Shown: positions 27,537 through 37,932 of the stretch, piece by piece
Layout of the letters: each line of letters opens with the position of its first letter
Position numbering within the stretch: position 1 is the first letter of the stretch
NCBI GenBank assembly: GCA_963847945.1
Contig: CAWKBX010000005.1
Span: forward strand, 21,983 to 85,982
DNA: 64,000 nucleotides
Direction: 5' to 3'
DNA from: JANMJD01 sp963847945
GTDB taxonomy: Bacteria > Actinomycetota > Acidimicrobiia > Acidimicrobiales > Ilumatobacteraceae
The notes under the pieces: generated by a model
The model's input: the letters and a program-made list of their open reading frames with translations, nothing else
What the model was told of the DNA's origin: nothing
The model's database searches: none
Translations under genes and position numbers: made by a program

Positions 27537-28460
27537 CTATCTGCCGAGGACGATGTGCGGGATCGCCGCGGCGACGAACAGGATGAGGATCGGGGCGATG
27601 AGCATGACGAGGGGCAGTGCCATGGCCGTCTCCCGTTTGGCCATCGTGCGCTGGAGCTCCTCGCGGCGGCTGCTGCGCAGGTCCTCGCCGAGGCTGAGCA
27701 GCGCGTCGGGGTCGCCGCCGGCGTTCCAAGTCGACGACAGCAGTCGGTAGAGCCGTCCGGCCGCCGGCTCGGCGGTGATCGTGGTGAGCTGCTCGAACAC
27801 TTTCGCCGGCAGACTGCCGGTACGGATCTGGGTCGCGGCGTCGGCCAGCTCCCCGATGACGTCACCCGACGCCCGTCGGGTCAGCCGCTCGATCGCGCCC
27901 GACGGTGTGTCGCCGGTGCGCAGGTAGATGGCCAACAGCTGGCAGACGGTGTACAGTTCGGCGCGCATCCGCTCGCGGCGGCGACCGGTGCGCCGATCGA
28001 GCTCGGCTCGCGACCGGGTGCCACCCCAGAACGCTCCGACGCAGGCCAACAGGACTGTCGAGGTGAATCGCCCGGTCACGACGGCACCGACGAACCCGCC
28101 GGCGATCGTCGAACCGGCCGCTCGCCCGAGTTGGCGGACCCGGTACTGCTCGACGGTGATGGCCATGCCGGCTTGGCGGAGGCGGACCTCGGTGCTCTCC
28201 GTCGAGGACACGTCGACGAGCCGGGCGAGACCGTCTGCGAGCCGGGAAAGCATCGGTCCGAAGACGAGGGCGACACCGGAACGGTCGAGCCGCTCGACCG
28301 CGGCGCGTTCCGGGGCCAGGGTGCCGAGTTGGTGCCGTGCGTTGGCGATGTACGGGTCGACCCGAACGGCCAACGCCTTCGGGGCACGCACGACCGACCG
28401 GGTCAGCAGCCACGCGGACGTCGCCGCCAGCACGGCGACGGCGAGGACGGGGCCGGTCAT
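27537..28460 (-). CDS. tadC: Tad pilus inner-membrane protein TadC
   Basis: The ATG at 28460 overlaps the tadB stop as ATGA. The 307-residue protein has a T2SF (GspF-like) domain with TM helices at both ends (N-terminal AVAVLAATSAWLLTRSVV, and C-terminal ALPLVMLIAPILILFVAAAI) and a cytoplasmic four-helix region. Paired TadB and TadC form the inner-membrane platform of Flp pilus machines. The order after tadA and tadB is the usual one. Confidence 0.84.
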   Translation of the reverse strand: MTGPVLAVAVLAATSAWLLTRSVVRAPKALAVRVDPYIANARHQLGTLAPERAAVERLDRSGVALVFGPMLSRLADGLARLVDVSSTESTEVRLRQAGMAITVEQYRVRQLGRAAGSTIAGGFVGAVVTGRFTSTVLLACVGAFWGGTRSRAELDRRTGRRRERMRAELYTVCQLLAIYLRTGDTPSGAIERLTRRASGDVIGELADAATQIRTGSLPAKVFEQLTTITAEPAAGRLYRLLSSTWNAGGDPDALLSLGEDLRSSRREELQRTMAKRETAMALPLVMLIAPILILFVAAAIPHIVLGR

Positions 28461-29359
28461 CGGGCACCCTGCCCGCCTGCTGTGGATGGCATGCCCAGGA
28501 CGCGTTGCTCCTCGGGGATCCGTCCGAGGAGCGAGATGAGCTTCCAGCCGCCGACGGCCATCAGCACCCCGAGTGACACGACGATCCATCCGGCGGTCGT
28601 GCGGTAGAACGAGCGGTAGGCGTCGTTCGAGGTGACCAGGAACGCCAGCACGAGGAACGGCAAGACCGCGGCGACGACCGCTTGTGAGCGTGACTGGGTT
28701 TGGCCGGTGGTGATCTGCTCGATGACCTGCAGGTCACGCGACACGTTGTCGGCCAGGGAGCGCAGCACCGACACGATCACTTCGCGGCCGTGTTCGTGGG
28801 CGGCGATGAACGCTTCGATCACCCGGTCCGACACCGGGTCGGCGAACTCTGCCCGGGCGATCTCCAGTGCGGCGCGCGGGTCGATGGCCAGCGAGTTCCG
28901 CTCGTACCGCTGCCAGGTCGCGCGCAACGGGATCGGCCCGACCGTCGCCAGGAGGCAGAGCGATCGATGCAGTGTCTGACCGACGGCGAGATGGGCCAGC
29001 ACGTCACGGATCGCCTCGGGCCACGCGGCTCGGCGCTCGCCGAGCACTTTGGCGTGCCGGCGTTGGAAGTACACGCGCGGCAGCAAACCGACCCCGCATG
29101 CCGGTGGCACCGCCAGCGCGCCCGTGCCGGTGATGGCGTAGAGCACGAACCCGACGGTCGCCATCGCGCCGAGCACGGTGAGCCGGTAGCGATGCGCGCT
29201 GATTCCGGCGCCGATCAGGTCGAGCCGTTGCTGCAACGACGGCCGCCCGGACCGCGACGAGCGGGAAGGGCGGGGAGCGGGTGGGCTGCGCCAGTCGATC
29301 GCGGTCACGACCAGCAGGTAGGCAGCGATGGCGGCGAGCAGGCAGATGAGGAGTCTCAT
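28457..29359 (-). CDS. tadB: Tad pilus inner-membrane protein TadB
   Basis: The ATG at 29359 overlaps the tadA stop. The 300-residue protein has TM helices near residues 3-22 and 60-85 and two at the C-terminus (AVVAAVLPFLVLAFLVTS, GWIVVSLGVLMAVGGWKLI). Between them lies a T2SF domain with typical motifs (EAIRDVLAHLAVGQTLHRSL). It pairs with TadC as the platform for TadA. Confidence 0.84.
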   Translation of the reverse strand: MRLLICLLAAIAAYLLVVTAIDWRSPPAPRPSRSSRSGRPSLQQRLDLIGAGISAHRYRLTVLGAMATVGFVLYAITGTGALAVPPACGVGLLPRVYFQRRHAKVLGERRAAWPEAIRDVLAHLAVGQTLHRSLCLLATVGPIPLRATWQRYERNSLAIDPRAALEIARAEFADPVSDRVIEAFIAAHEHGREVIVSVLRSLADNVSRDLQVIEQITTGQTQSRSQAVVAAVLPFLVLAFLVTSNDAYRSFYRTTAGWIVVSLGVLMAVGGWKLISLLGRIPEEQRVLGMPSTAGGQGAR

Positions 29360-30678
29360 AGGAGCGACACCCCACCTTCGGCGAGCGACCGGATCGTGAC
29401 CCCGGACGGGAGCCCACGGTTGAGTTCCTTCTCGAGCGTGGGTGGGAGGTGATGACCGACGAACTCGAGGGGGGCACCGATGTCCTCGCGGTGGAACACC
29501 GGTTGCAGCACGAACTCGTCGTGGGAGATCTGGGCGGGTACGACGGCGATCTCCATCACCTGACGGCGACGACGCCCGCCGTTCTCGACCATGTGCAACG
29601 GTTCGGCTTCGCAGTGCACCACAAGGTGGAAGAGCCGCCCGAACGTGCGACGAACGGTGCCTTCGGGGACGTTCTCGCCGGCCATCAGCGCCGCCGTGAC
29701 GAGGGATTCCATGCCGAGCTGGGCCGAGTTGGCGTGCAACGTCGTGAGCAACCCGCATCCGGCGTTGCCGGCCTTGAGCAGCTCGAACGCCTCCTCGCCG
29801 AGGGTCTCGCCGACGACGAGCAGTTGGGGGGCGAACTGCAGGGCGCGCAGGATCAACGATCGGATCGAGTGCCCGCCGGCCTCGGGTGACCAGCGCCCGC
29901 CGGGCAGGTGTGGGGCGTCGAGCTCGCGGATCTCCTGAACGATCCGCACGATCGTCGTCGACGGTGTCGCCCGCAGCATCGCCGCGGCGATCGTCGACTT
30001 GCCGCTGCCGGGCCCGCCGGTGATCAACACACCGGTCGTGGTGCGCTGGAAGGCGGCGAGGAAGTTCGCGGCGTTCGAGGTGAGCGAACCGAGCTCGACG
30101 AGATCGGCGAGGTCGGTGCGTTGCGGCCGGTAGATGCGGAACGTGCCGTCGAGACAGTCGGCCACCGGTGGGATCGACACCGACCCCCGCACCCGGTTGT
30201 TCCACACCTGGTGGACGACGACCGGGTTCTCGAGATCGAACGAGACACCGGCATCGGCGAAGATCCGCTGGCAGACGGCGGTCATCTCCGCCTCGGTGGT
30301 CGGGACGTCGTCGATCCGCTGGCGGCCATCGGCGGTGAAGTAGCTGATCGTGTCGCCCTGGAACATCACCTCGTACGCCGGGATCGAACCGTCGAAGAAC
30401 GGCTCGAACGGCCCGGCACCGACGATCGATCGGACCAGCCGCTCGACAACCGCGTCGGGCGACGCCAGACGACGCGCGGCGCCGGTATCGGCGCGGCGTT
30501 GGTGCCGTTCCACATGGGCCCGGACCGCGGCAGTGACCGCATCACGGTTACGGCCGTCGACGTTGGACTGTGAGATCTCATCGAGCAGCGCCAACCGCAA
30601 CTGCTCGTAAGTCGACACCGCCAAGTCACCGGCGGATGCCGTTCCGTTGAGGTGCAACTCCTGGGCGAGTGACGACAT
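29356..30678 (-). CDS. tadA: Tad pilus secretion ATPase TadA (CpaF-like)
   Basis: The ATG at 30678 overlaps the tadZ stop as TGATG. The 440-residue protein is a type II/IV secretion ATPase. Walker A is GGPGSGKSTIAAAML. The Asp box and Walker B region follow (LLVVGETLGEEAFELL), and a His-box-like LLTTLHANSAQ comes after. The N-terminal 150 residues carry the CpaF-type helical domain. It powers pilus assembly at the inner membrane. It is intact and has the standard neighbours. Confidence 0.88.
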   Translation of the reverse strand: MSSLAQELHLNGTASAGDLAVSTYEQLRLALLDEISQSNVDGRNRDAVTAAVRAHVERHQRRADTGAARRLASPDAVVERLVRSIVGAGPFEPFFDGSIPAYEVMFQGDTISYFTADGRQRIDDVPTTEAEMTAVCQRIFADAGVSFDLENPVVVHQVWNNRVRGSVSIPPVADCLDGTFRIYRPQRTDLADLVELGSLTSNAANFLAAFQRTTTGVLITGGPGSGKSTIAAAMLRATPSTTIVRIVQEIRELDAPHLPGGRWSPEAGGHSIRSLILRALQFAPQLLVVGETLGEEAFELLKAGNAGCGLLTTLHANSAQLGMESLVTAALMAGENVPEGTVRRTFGRLFHLVVHCEAEPLHMVENGGRRRRQVMEIAVVPAQISHDEFVLQPVFHREDIGAPLEFVGHHLPPTLEKELNRGLPSGVTIRSLAEGGVSLL

Positions 30679-31898
30679 CACGGCACCCCGACCCGGTCGA
30701 CGGTCGGCTCCACGACCAGTTCGTCGACCATCGCGGCCAGACGAGCGACCGCCTTCGCGTACCTGCCCCGGGTGACCAGGGTGCCGTCCCACTCGGCCCG
30801 CTCGACCGTGGAGTCGAACGGAACCTCGACGATCCCCTCGACCGCGTCGCCGGCCGCCTCGACGATCAGTTCCCGCACCTGCCCGGTGATCCGGGAGTTC
30901 CTGGTCAACCGGTTCAGCACGACCACGGTCGACGGGCACAACGTCGAGACCTCGGCCAACCACTCGAGGTAACGGACCAGGCCGCGCGGCGTCGGTCCGA
31001 CGCAGCCGACCACGACATCGGCGATACCCAGGACACGTCGGGACACACCGAAGCGATCGACCCACCGGCGCATGTCCTCCACGATCGGGCTGGTCGTGAC
31101 GACCACCCGATCCCACGACGCCGCGCAGGCCAACAACAACTGCTCGGCGTCCGCGGCTTGTATGCGGTCCCACTCCCGCACACGAGGCAACCCCGGCAAC
31201 ACGTCGAACGGCCGGCCTGGTGCCTGATCGGCCACCGACGTACGAATGCTCGCCGGACCGTCGAGACGGAGACGCTCGACCGCGGCCAGAACGTGCGGGA
31301 ACAGCGGCACGCCGAGCCGGCGCGCAACGCCGGGTGTCGTCTCGTTCAGATCGACCAGCACCGTCGAGCAGCCTTCGAGCGCCCAACGGGTCGCCAACCC
31401 GACCGCCAGCTCCCGAGCCCCGGACCCCGACGGCCCGCCGGTCGCGACGATCAATCCCCCCGGTGCAGTGTCCATGTCGGTGTGGCGAGCGACGTCAGCG
31501 AGCCGAGTGGGCGGAACCGTCCCGTTCGCGCCATCACCAGAAGGCCGGAGCCGATCGAGGAGGAACACCAGATCGTCCGGCGCGGCCGAGCCCTCCACCA
31601 GATGGCTGAGACCGAGCCCACTCAACCGGGCACGCCCGACCCCACCGTCGGAACGGTCGTACACCCCGACGACCCTGATCCGCAGCAACTCCGCGCGTTC
31701 GACGAAACGGGCGGTCAACCACGGCGTCGTCTCGTCGACCAGCAGCACGTGCGCGCCGGACTCGAGGGCGGCACGCTCGTCTCGAACGACGACCACCCGA
31801 CAATCGGGCACATGGTCGGCGACGTAGGAATGAAGCCGCGTCGGCCACGGACGCGTCGACAGCACCACCCCGACGGTGTACGGAGTCGCCACGCTCAA
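30678..31898 (-). CDS. tadZ: TadZ/CpaE-like pilus localisation protein (MinD-type)
   Basis: A TTG at 31898 overlaps the cpaB stop as TTGA; a GTG at 31892 is an equally good start. The product is about 406 residues. The first 130 residues form a receiver-like domain. The second part is a MinD/ParA-like ATPase with a deviant Walker A (TGGPSGSGARELAV) in which the usual Lys residues are missing, as in several TadZ proteins. TadZ/CpaE places the pilus machine at the pole. The order cpaB-tadZ-tadA supports the call. Confidence 0.78.
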   Translation of the reverse strand: MSVATPYTVGVVLSTRPWPTRLHSYVADHVPDCRVVVVRDERAALESGAHVLLVDETTPWLTARFVERAELLRIRVVGVYDRSDGGVGRARLSGLGLSHLVEGSAAPDDLVFLLDRLRPSGDGANGTVPPTRLADVARHTDMDTAPGGLIVATGGPSGSGARELAVGLATRWALEGCSTVLVDLNETTPGVARRLGVPLFPHVLAAVERLRLDGPASIRTSVADQAPGRPFDVLPGLPRVREWDRIQAADAEQLLLACAASWDRVVVTTSPIVEDMRRWVDRFGVSRRVLGIADVVVGCVGPTPRGLVRYLEWLAEVSTLCPSTVVVLNRLTRNSRITGQVRELIVEAAGDAVEGIVEVPFDSTVERAEWDGTLVTRGRYAKAVARLAAMVDELVVEPTVDRVGVP

Positions 31899-32665
31899 CC
31901 CCCGCTCACCACCGGCTGGTCCGCCGACGGTGCCTCCACCACCGGAGCGGAGACGGGCGTCGCCCCGGTCGAACGAACGACGGTGATGCCGCCCGCATCG
32001 ATCGCAGCAGCCAGCCGCAACGCCTCGTCGGCGTCGACCTCGACCGTGATCACGAGATCCCCGCGCCGATTCGAGCCGACGAGACCACCAACCTCCCCGC
32101 CAACCGAACGCCCGACCACCGCCGCGGCGAGCAGCACGTAGCGAGTCCCGGTTGTCGAGGTCTCGATCACATCGACCTGGTCACCGACCTGGATCTCGCC
32201 GTTGGCCGCCTGCCACGACTCCAACGGAATCGACATCACCCGCTGCCCGGCCGAGCTGGCGACATCGCCGACGACCGAGGCCGTCAACGGCTCGCCCGGT
32301 TGGACCGTCCGAGCCGCCACCAACTCGCCCGACGATGCCCGGACGAACGGAACCAGCGCCGAAGAGAACGACGTCGACGCCGCCACGTCAGTCGCCGAGA
32401 TCATCTCCGGCGTGATCGTCGCCCCGGCGGGGATCCGGGTCGAGGCGACCGCGACCGTCACCATCTCCCGCCGGTCCCGAAGCAGCGCCGCCGTCAAGAC
32501 GAAGGCCAGGAGGGCGGCGATGAGACCGGCAACCAGGCTGAAGGTCAACCGTTCCGTCATCGCCCGGCGAGGTCGGCGTACTCCCGTCCGCGCACGCCGG
32601 GTCGGCATCCGGCTGGGCCGGCGAGCAGTGGTTGTGGGTGACTCCAGCGTCGTCACGGGGTGCAC
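31895..32665 (-). CDS. cpaB: Pilus assembly protein CpaB/RcpC (SAF domain)
   Basis: The GTG at 32665 gives 256 residues, but the ATGs at 32608 and 32560 are also possible; none has a clear ribosome-binding site. After a basic N-terminus there is one TM helix (FSLVAGLIAALLAFVLTAAL) and then a SAF domain (ASTRIPAGATITPEMI). An RcpC-like domain follows (MSIPLESWQAANGEIQVGDQ). It probably faces the outside and binds cell wall. It is the first gene of the pilus operon. Confidence 0.78.
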   Translation of the reverse strand: MHPVTTLESPTTTARRPSRMPTRRARTGVRRPRRAMTERLTFSLVAGLIAALLAFVLTAALLRDRREMVTVAVASTRIPAGATITPEMISATDVAASTSFSSALVPFVRASSGELVAARTVQPGEPLTASVVGDVASSAGQRVMSIPLESWQAANGEIQVGDQVDVIETSTTGTRYVLLAAAVVGRSVGGEVGGLVGSNRRGDLVITVEVDADEALRLAAAIDAGGITVVRSTGATPVSAPVVEAPSADQPVVSGG

Positions 32666-33285
32666 GCGATCAACCGAGCCGACCCACCATCCGAGCCATC
32701 CATCGCCGCTCCCGTCCGACCTGAGGTCTCCGCCACGAAGAGCGTTTCGTCACTACTCTCCGTTGTCAAGGCATCCTGAGAATCAAGACGGCATGAGTTC
32801 CTCAAGAATCCAACGCCGTGCCCCGAGACGACTGCTGACGGGGGCAGGGGCCGCAAGCGCTGTTCGGCGGCTTGACGATTCCACCGGCGATGGGGTCGAA
32901 CGGCAACCAGGCGGCGGGAGATGCCCATAGCCTTGATATGACCTCGAAGACCCGCCGGCGTCTTGCATTGCTGCGTCGCCGTCTGTCTCAATCTCCGCCT
33001 GCACCACGTTCAAGCGGTCCTCGGTCACCTGCGGAAGCTGGACTGTGACGGCGACCTCCTTCTCACCAGGAACGTGACGCAACAGCGGCGGGAACGGGTT
33101 CGATCGACAGCCCAGGATCGGCTGGCAGCCAACGTCCGGAACTGCCACGTGCGCTTCGGTCCTCGCCGCGCACGGCGGGCTTGGCGTGAAGCCGATTTCG
33201 TGTCTTTGAGACATCTGGCAGGCCGGGGGTGTGACCCTCTCAGGCCTTGGTTCAGGCTCCTCTGCCTTTGTGATGGAATCGACGA
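32666..33285. other. Divergent intergenic region upstream of pilus operon and cyclase gene
   Basis: About 620 bases lie between the divergent cpaB and cyclase/AAA genes and must hold promoters for both. A minus-strand open frame (32783-33214) has a short protein-like stretch near its middle but neither a ribosome-binding site nor a consistent frame, so I do not call it. No clear repeat or riboswitch was seen. Confidence 0.4.
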
Positions 33286-36200
33286 ATGCGACAGGACGGC
33301 ACGGGTACGTCGACGGTGTTGTTCACGGATCTGGTCGGCTCGACTTCGCTACGGGTTCGGCTCGGCGAAGAGGTGGCGGACGGGCTGCGTCGTGTGCATG
33401 ACGAGTTGGTGGGTGCTGCGGTGGTGCGTCATCGCGGGGTGGTCGTGAAGGGGGGTGGGGACGGGTTGATGGCGGCGTTTGAGGCGGCGTCGGACTCGGT
33501 GGCGGCGGCGGTGTCGATGCAGCAGTCGTTGTGGTCGTTCAATCGGAAGGCGACGGACGGGGTGCAGCTCGACGTCCGAGTGGGGCTGTCGGTTGGTGAC
33601 GTGTCGTGGGAGAGCGGGGATTGTTTCGGCTTGCCGGTGGTGGAGGCCGCGCGGCTTCAGGCGGCCGCCGCAGGCGGGCAGATCGTGTGCGCGGAATTGG
33701 TCGAGCTGATGGCGCGGGGCCGTGGTGGTTTCGAGTACCGGTCCTTGGGTGAGTTGGATCTGAAGGGTCTGGCGAGCCCGATACGGGCATGCGAGGTGCT
33801 GTGGCGGCCGCCAGCGACGATCGGTTCGGCGACCGGGTACGTCCCGTCGCTGGTACGACGGAACCTGGCTGGCCTGTTCGTGGGCCGTGACAGCGAGCGG
33901 GCGGTGCTGGAGGCGGCGTTCGAGTCGGCTTCTGGCGGGCATCCGACGGTGGTGTTGATCGGTGGCGAGCCGGGTGCCGGCAAGACTCGGTTGACCAGTG
34001 AGATCACGGCAGGCTGGGTCGAACAGGGTCGGGGGTTGGCGGTTGCCGGTGGCTGCCCTCCCGAGGTAAATCTGCCCTACCAGCCGGTGATCGAGGCGCT
34101 GTCGCAGCTGGTGGACATCGTCGGCGCAGAGCAGGTCCGGGAGTGGGCTGGGCCTGATGCGTCGACGTTGACGCTTGCCGTGCCCGGGGTGGGCGCGAGT
34201 GTGGCACCGGGGATGCGGCTCGGTGACCGTCGCGACGAGTTCTTCCGGGCGGTCGAAGCGGTGTTCGTCGGGGCATCGGCGGCGACCACGGTCGTCTTCG
34301 TAGTCGACGATCTGCACTGGGCACCGGCGAGCACGTTGGCGCTGATCAGGCACCTCGCGGGCAGTCCAGCGGTCGCCCGACTGCTCGTCGTGGTCACCTA
34401 TCGCGACACGGCCCCGGACCTCACCGACCCGTTCCGGGTCTTCTGTGCGGACCTTTCCCGCGCCGTCGACGTGGTTCGGCTGGACCTGGGTGGTCTGACG
34501 ACGGCGGATGTGGTTGCGCTGCTCAACGAGAGCGCCAGCAGAGACGCGGAGCTCGACGCCGATCGAGCGGCGCGCATCATGGCCGACACCGATGGAAACG
34601 CCTTCTTCATCGCCGAACTGGTGCACGCCGCCCCTGAAGCTCGCGGTTCCGGTGTTCTCGCCGGATCGTCGGCGAGGACCGTCGGGGAGGTGGTCTTGCA
34701 GCGAGTTCTGCGGCTTGGTCAAACCGTGGTCGCGTTGCTCGACATGGCGGCGGCGTATGGCCCGGTGTTCGACACTCTGGAAGTGGCCGCGGCCGGCGGA
34801 CTCGAGCAAGGGGACATGGTCGAGGCGCTGAGCCTCGCCGAACAAGCTCGTCTCGTGCGCGTCGCCGGCAGCTCCCGCTACGCGTTTCGTCACGAACTTG
34901 TCCGCCAGGCGCTCTTGACGCGGTGCAGTTCGCTGCAACGAGCCCAGCTCCACGAACGTCTGCTGCAGGTTCTCGAGTCACGTAACGCTTCGGCGTCGGT
35001 TCTCACGCACCACGCCACCGAGGCGCTTCCCCTGGTCGATCCGCAGGTCGCCGTCCGTCACGCCCGGGCCGCTGCGGCTGAGGCGATGGACCTCTGGGCG
35101 CCCGAGTCGACGATCGAGGTGCTGGAACGACTGCTCGAGCGGCTCCCTGCCGATCACGACCGCCGCCGATCTGAGCTGCTCCTCGACATCGGCCGCTTGT
35201 ACGGCTCTCGCCAGCCCGGCCGCGACGCGGTCGCTGAGGTCGGCGACACCGCGAAGGCGAACGGCTGGACCGATCTGTCGATCGAAGCGGCGCTGGTGTT
35301 CGGAGGAGCCAGTGGCGGCCTGTGGTCGGTCAATCGTGACCGGCGCGGGCGAGAACTTGTCGAGCATGCGCTGACGCTGACCAACGATCCGTTGACGACG
35401 GCTCGACTTCTTGCCCGGCGGGCCGCGTTCGCGCTGTTCAACCAACCGCTCGAGGTTCGCCTGGCCTGGACCGACACCGCCAAGCAGTTCACCGACGCCG
35501 ACACCGACTCGCGGCTGTTGGCCGAGATCGCCAACAATCGGGTCACCGCCATCGAATGCCCGGTCACCGCAGACGAGGTGATCGACATCGGTGACTTCCT
35601 CGTCTCCACCGGGCGACCTCGCGAGATCGCCAACGGGATGAACCATCTCGAACATGGTCTGTTCTGGGCCGGACAGGGTCGGCGACTACGCGAGGTGTCG
35701 ACGTTGGAGATGGAACGAGCGGGCGCCGGTTGGGGCCACCTGGCCACGTCAGCGGTGTCACGACTCTACGAAGGGCGCATCGCCGACGCCGTGCGGGCCC
35801 ATCATCTCGCCGTTCGGGACCCGCAGAGCGACAGCAACGACGTGGCGCGCGGCTGCAACGCTTTCTTCGCACCCTTGCTCGCCTGGCTCACCGGTGATGG
35901 CTGGGCTCATGCCACCAACCTCGTCGACGACGCCGCGCGTCGTTACAAGGGCGCCCTCTGGCAGTTGACCGCAGCATGGATCCAAGCCGAGACCGGTGAC
36001 CATGACCAGGCGCTCCAACGGGTCTCCGCCGTCAAACGCGAGGAGATACGGACACTGCACACCTATTACCTCGGTAGCCACGGAATCGCCTCGTTGTGCC
36101 ACACCGCGCTGCGCCTCGACCGGCCCGACCTCACCGCCGAGGTCTACGACCTGTTCGGCTCGCTGCCCGAGTTCATGTGCGGCCAGAACTACTCCCCGTA

Positions 36201-36451
36201 TCTGGCGATGCCCTACTACCAAGGCCGCCTCGCTCTACGTCTCGGCCATCGCGACGAAGCCGCCGCTCACCTCGATCGGGCAACGCGGCATGCACGACCG
36301 GTTCGAAGCACCGATCTTCAGCCTTCTCACCCGGATCGCGTCGCGCCACGTGGCCCGACAACTCACCGACCGCGACCGAGCAGCGGACGAAGTCCGCGAC
36401 GCCACCGAACTCGCCCGCCACGGGCTCAGCGACCACCACCTCCACGTCTGA
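33286..36451 (+). pseudogene. Class III nucleotidyl cyclase fused to AAA/TPR regulator, late frameshift
   Basis: An ATG at 33286 begins a class III cyclase domain (TVLFTDLVGSTSLRVRLGEE; VVVKGGGDGLMAAFEAA; about residues 1-170). A large ATPase follows, with Walker A GGEPGAGKTRL at about residue 226 and Walker B TTVVFVVDDLHW, then a helical TPR-like half. This matches the cyclase-AAA-TPR regulators common in Actinomycetota. Near 36285 the sense moves to another frame that ends RHGLSDHHLHV and stops at 36451, so the true protein is about 1054 residues. Without that correction the frame runs on into the next gene. One indel near the C-terminus may leave most of the protein functional, or may be an error. 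Confidence 0.72.
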
Positions 36452-36624
36452 CAGAGCACCAGCCGCCGGTGTCGCGCTGGTGTCCGAACCGATTGAACCG
36501 TTCACCCAGCAGGGCTAGGGTCATTTTCGGTTTGCCATGTTGCCAAAGGCAGAAGTGGTTCGGTCCGGCCGTGACGGCACTCGGGTGCCCAGTATTATTG
36601 ATTGCATCCTCTACACTCCTAGCC

Positions 36625-36939
36625 GTGGCGCCGCCCGACCCCAGACTGCGCGAGCTATACGACCGGACGCAGTCGGTTCCCGCGACTGCGCGCGAGCTTG
36701 GTGTCGCCTACGAAACCGCTCGTCGGTGGCTGTTGGCGGCCGGTGTCGAGCTGAGGGCGAAGGGTCGACCGAGCAAGGCAGCAGCGATGCTTTCGATCAC
36801 CGAGATCACTCGGCGCTACGCGGCCGGCGAGGGCATCGCCGTGATCGGCCATTCGTTCGGCGTGAGCCCGACCACCGTTCGGAAGCGTCTGATTGACGCG
36901 GGCGTCGTCCTGCGGCCGCGTTCGGGTTGGACCTACTGA
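36625..36939 (+). CDS. Small helix-turn-helix protein
   Basis: A GTG at 36625 gives 104 residues in the same frame as the shifted cyclase tail, but it is clearly a separate gene. It contains two homeodomain-like HTH units: TARELGVAYETARRWLLAAG and, 50 residues later, IAVIGHSFGVSPTTVRKRLI, each with a Gly/Val turn. A possible promoter (GTGACG, 16-base gap, TATTAT at 36594-36599) lies upstream. It may be a DNA-binding regulator of the adjacent transfer genes; target unknown. Confidence 0.68.
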   Translation: MAPPDPRLRELYDRTQSVPATARELGVAYETARRWLLAAGVELRAKGRPSKAAAMLSITEITRRYAAGEGIAVIGHSFGVSPTTVRKRLIDAGVVLRPRSGWTY

Positions 36940-36984
36940 CCTTCTGATCTGCACAGCTGCGCGGAGCACCGCACAAGCAGTCAG

Positions 36985-37015
36985 AAATACTTGACAAGGC
37001 GTAAGTATTTATGAT
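36985..37015 (+). promoter_or_regulatory. Candidate operator/promoter upstream of relaxase cluster
   Basis: AAATACTT (36985-36992) and its exact complement AAGTATTT (37003-37010) form an inverted repeat with a 10-base spacer. The repeat overlaps a TTGACA box (36991-36996), and TATGAT (37010-37015) follows after 13 bases, a shorter gap than usual. An autoregulated or HTH-controlled promoter for the genes from 37130 is plausible; the gene just upstream encodes an HTH protein. Confidence 0.45.
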
Positions 37016-37129
37016 TGACTGTGGTTGCCGGGGCGGTGACCGCCGACTTGGGGAAGTCGCAGGCGGCTCCGCCCTGGTCTCGGCCCTCGGCCCAACACGC
37101 TCAAGTTCACCGTTTTCCGGAGGTCGGCT

Positions 37130-37540
37130 ATGAATCATCACTTGCTCGCCACCCAATTGCTGGCGTTGCCCGAGTTCCGGGTGATCGCCTGGATCGACAC
37201 GGGTTTCGAGGCTGGGATCGCGGCGGACTCCGATGACGCCCTGGTGGTTCTGTGCCCGATCCTTGGGCCGTCGGCGACGTTGATCTTGCACCGGCTCAGT
37301 CGGTACGCGTCGGGTGGGCCGACGGTGTGGGCGCCGTCGGAGTTTGCTCGCACGTTCGGGTTGGCCTCGGCGGAGTCGACGGTGAAGGCGGCCAAGGCGG
37401 TCGCCCGGTTGGCGCAGTTCGGTTTCGTGACGGTTCGCGACAACACGTTGGCTGTTCGCACGAAGGTGCCACCGGTGCCGCAGCGCTGGCTGCAGCGAGT
37501 GCCCGACTACCTGCGCAGTGACCTTGCCGCCGCCGGATGA
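37130..37540 (+). CDS. Unrecognised plasmid-type protein with possible winged helix
   Basis: The ATG at 37130 is preceded by CCGGAGGTC. The 136-residue protein has no TM segment. Its middle (WAPSEFARTFGLASAESTVK followed by AVARLAQFGFVTVRDNTLAV) looks like a winged helix-turn-helix with a C-terminal wing. The C-terminus is PVPQRWLQRVPDYLRSDLAAA. It overlaps the next gene as ATGA. Its location before a MobF relaxase suggests a transfer accessory or regulator; the family is not recognised. Confidence 0.68.
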   Translation: MNHHLLATQLLALPEFRVIAWIDTGFEAGIAADSDDALVVLCPILGPSATLILHRLSRYASGGPTVWAPSEFARTFGLASAESTVKAAKAVARLAQFGFVTVRDNTLAVRTKVPPVPQRWLQRVPDYLRSDLAAAG

Positions 37541-37932
37541 CCTCACCGATCGCCACATCGACCACGTCTCCGAACACCACCCCCGACACCGGTCGGCAGG
37601 TAGCGATCACAGCGTCGGCTCGGTTGTTCGTGCCCGTCGGACCCGCGGCCCGCATGCGATTTCGGGTGTTCACGCCGGACTTCCACCCGATCGCCACGAC
37701 GTGCGAACCGGTACTCGCTGCGGCAACGGTCCTGGCGGTCGCCCGACACCACCCAGCCCGCTACGGCACCATCGCCGCCGGCGATGGCCGATGGTTGGAT
37801 GTCCGCTTCGACGGTACGACGACCCTCGCTCCGAGCGACGCCGAGCTCACCGGCTGGCCTGCTGTGATCGAACAGGCACTCGGTCATCTCGCCCAGATCG
37901 GCCAAGGACGACCGCAACGAACCAGCCGATGA
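37537..37932 (+). CDS. Unrecognised small protein before relaxase
   Basis: The ATG at 37537 overlaps the previous stop (ATGA). The 131-residue product has a Thr/Ser-rich N-terminus and then a compact alpha/beta stretch (ARLFVPVGPAARMRFRVFTP, then VLAAATVLAVARHHPARYG). No motif was recognised. It is probably co-expressed with the preceding gene. Confidence 0.6.
   Translation: MTSPIATSTTSPNTTPDTGRQVAITASARLFVPVGPAARMRFRVFTPDFHPIATTCEPVLAAATVLAVARHHPARYGTIAAGDGRWLDVRFDGTTTLAPSDAELTGWPAVIEQALGHLAQIGQGRPQRTSR

Noticed and set aside
32783..33214. Minus-strand frame with a short protein-like stretch
   Set aside because: No ribosome-binding site, sense is lost at both ends, and no family match.
33349..34953. 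Minus-strand open frame of 534 codons
   Set aside because: Antisense to the cyclase/AAA gene; high-GC shadow, no domain.
33286..36939. Single 1217-residue protein joining cyclase/AAA and HTH
   Set aside because: The last part before 36625 is out-of-frame Pro/Arg-rich sequence; the true cyclase C-terminus is in another frame, and the HTH gene has its own start.
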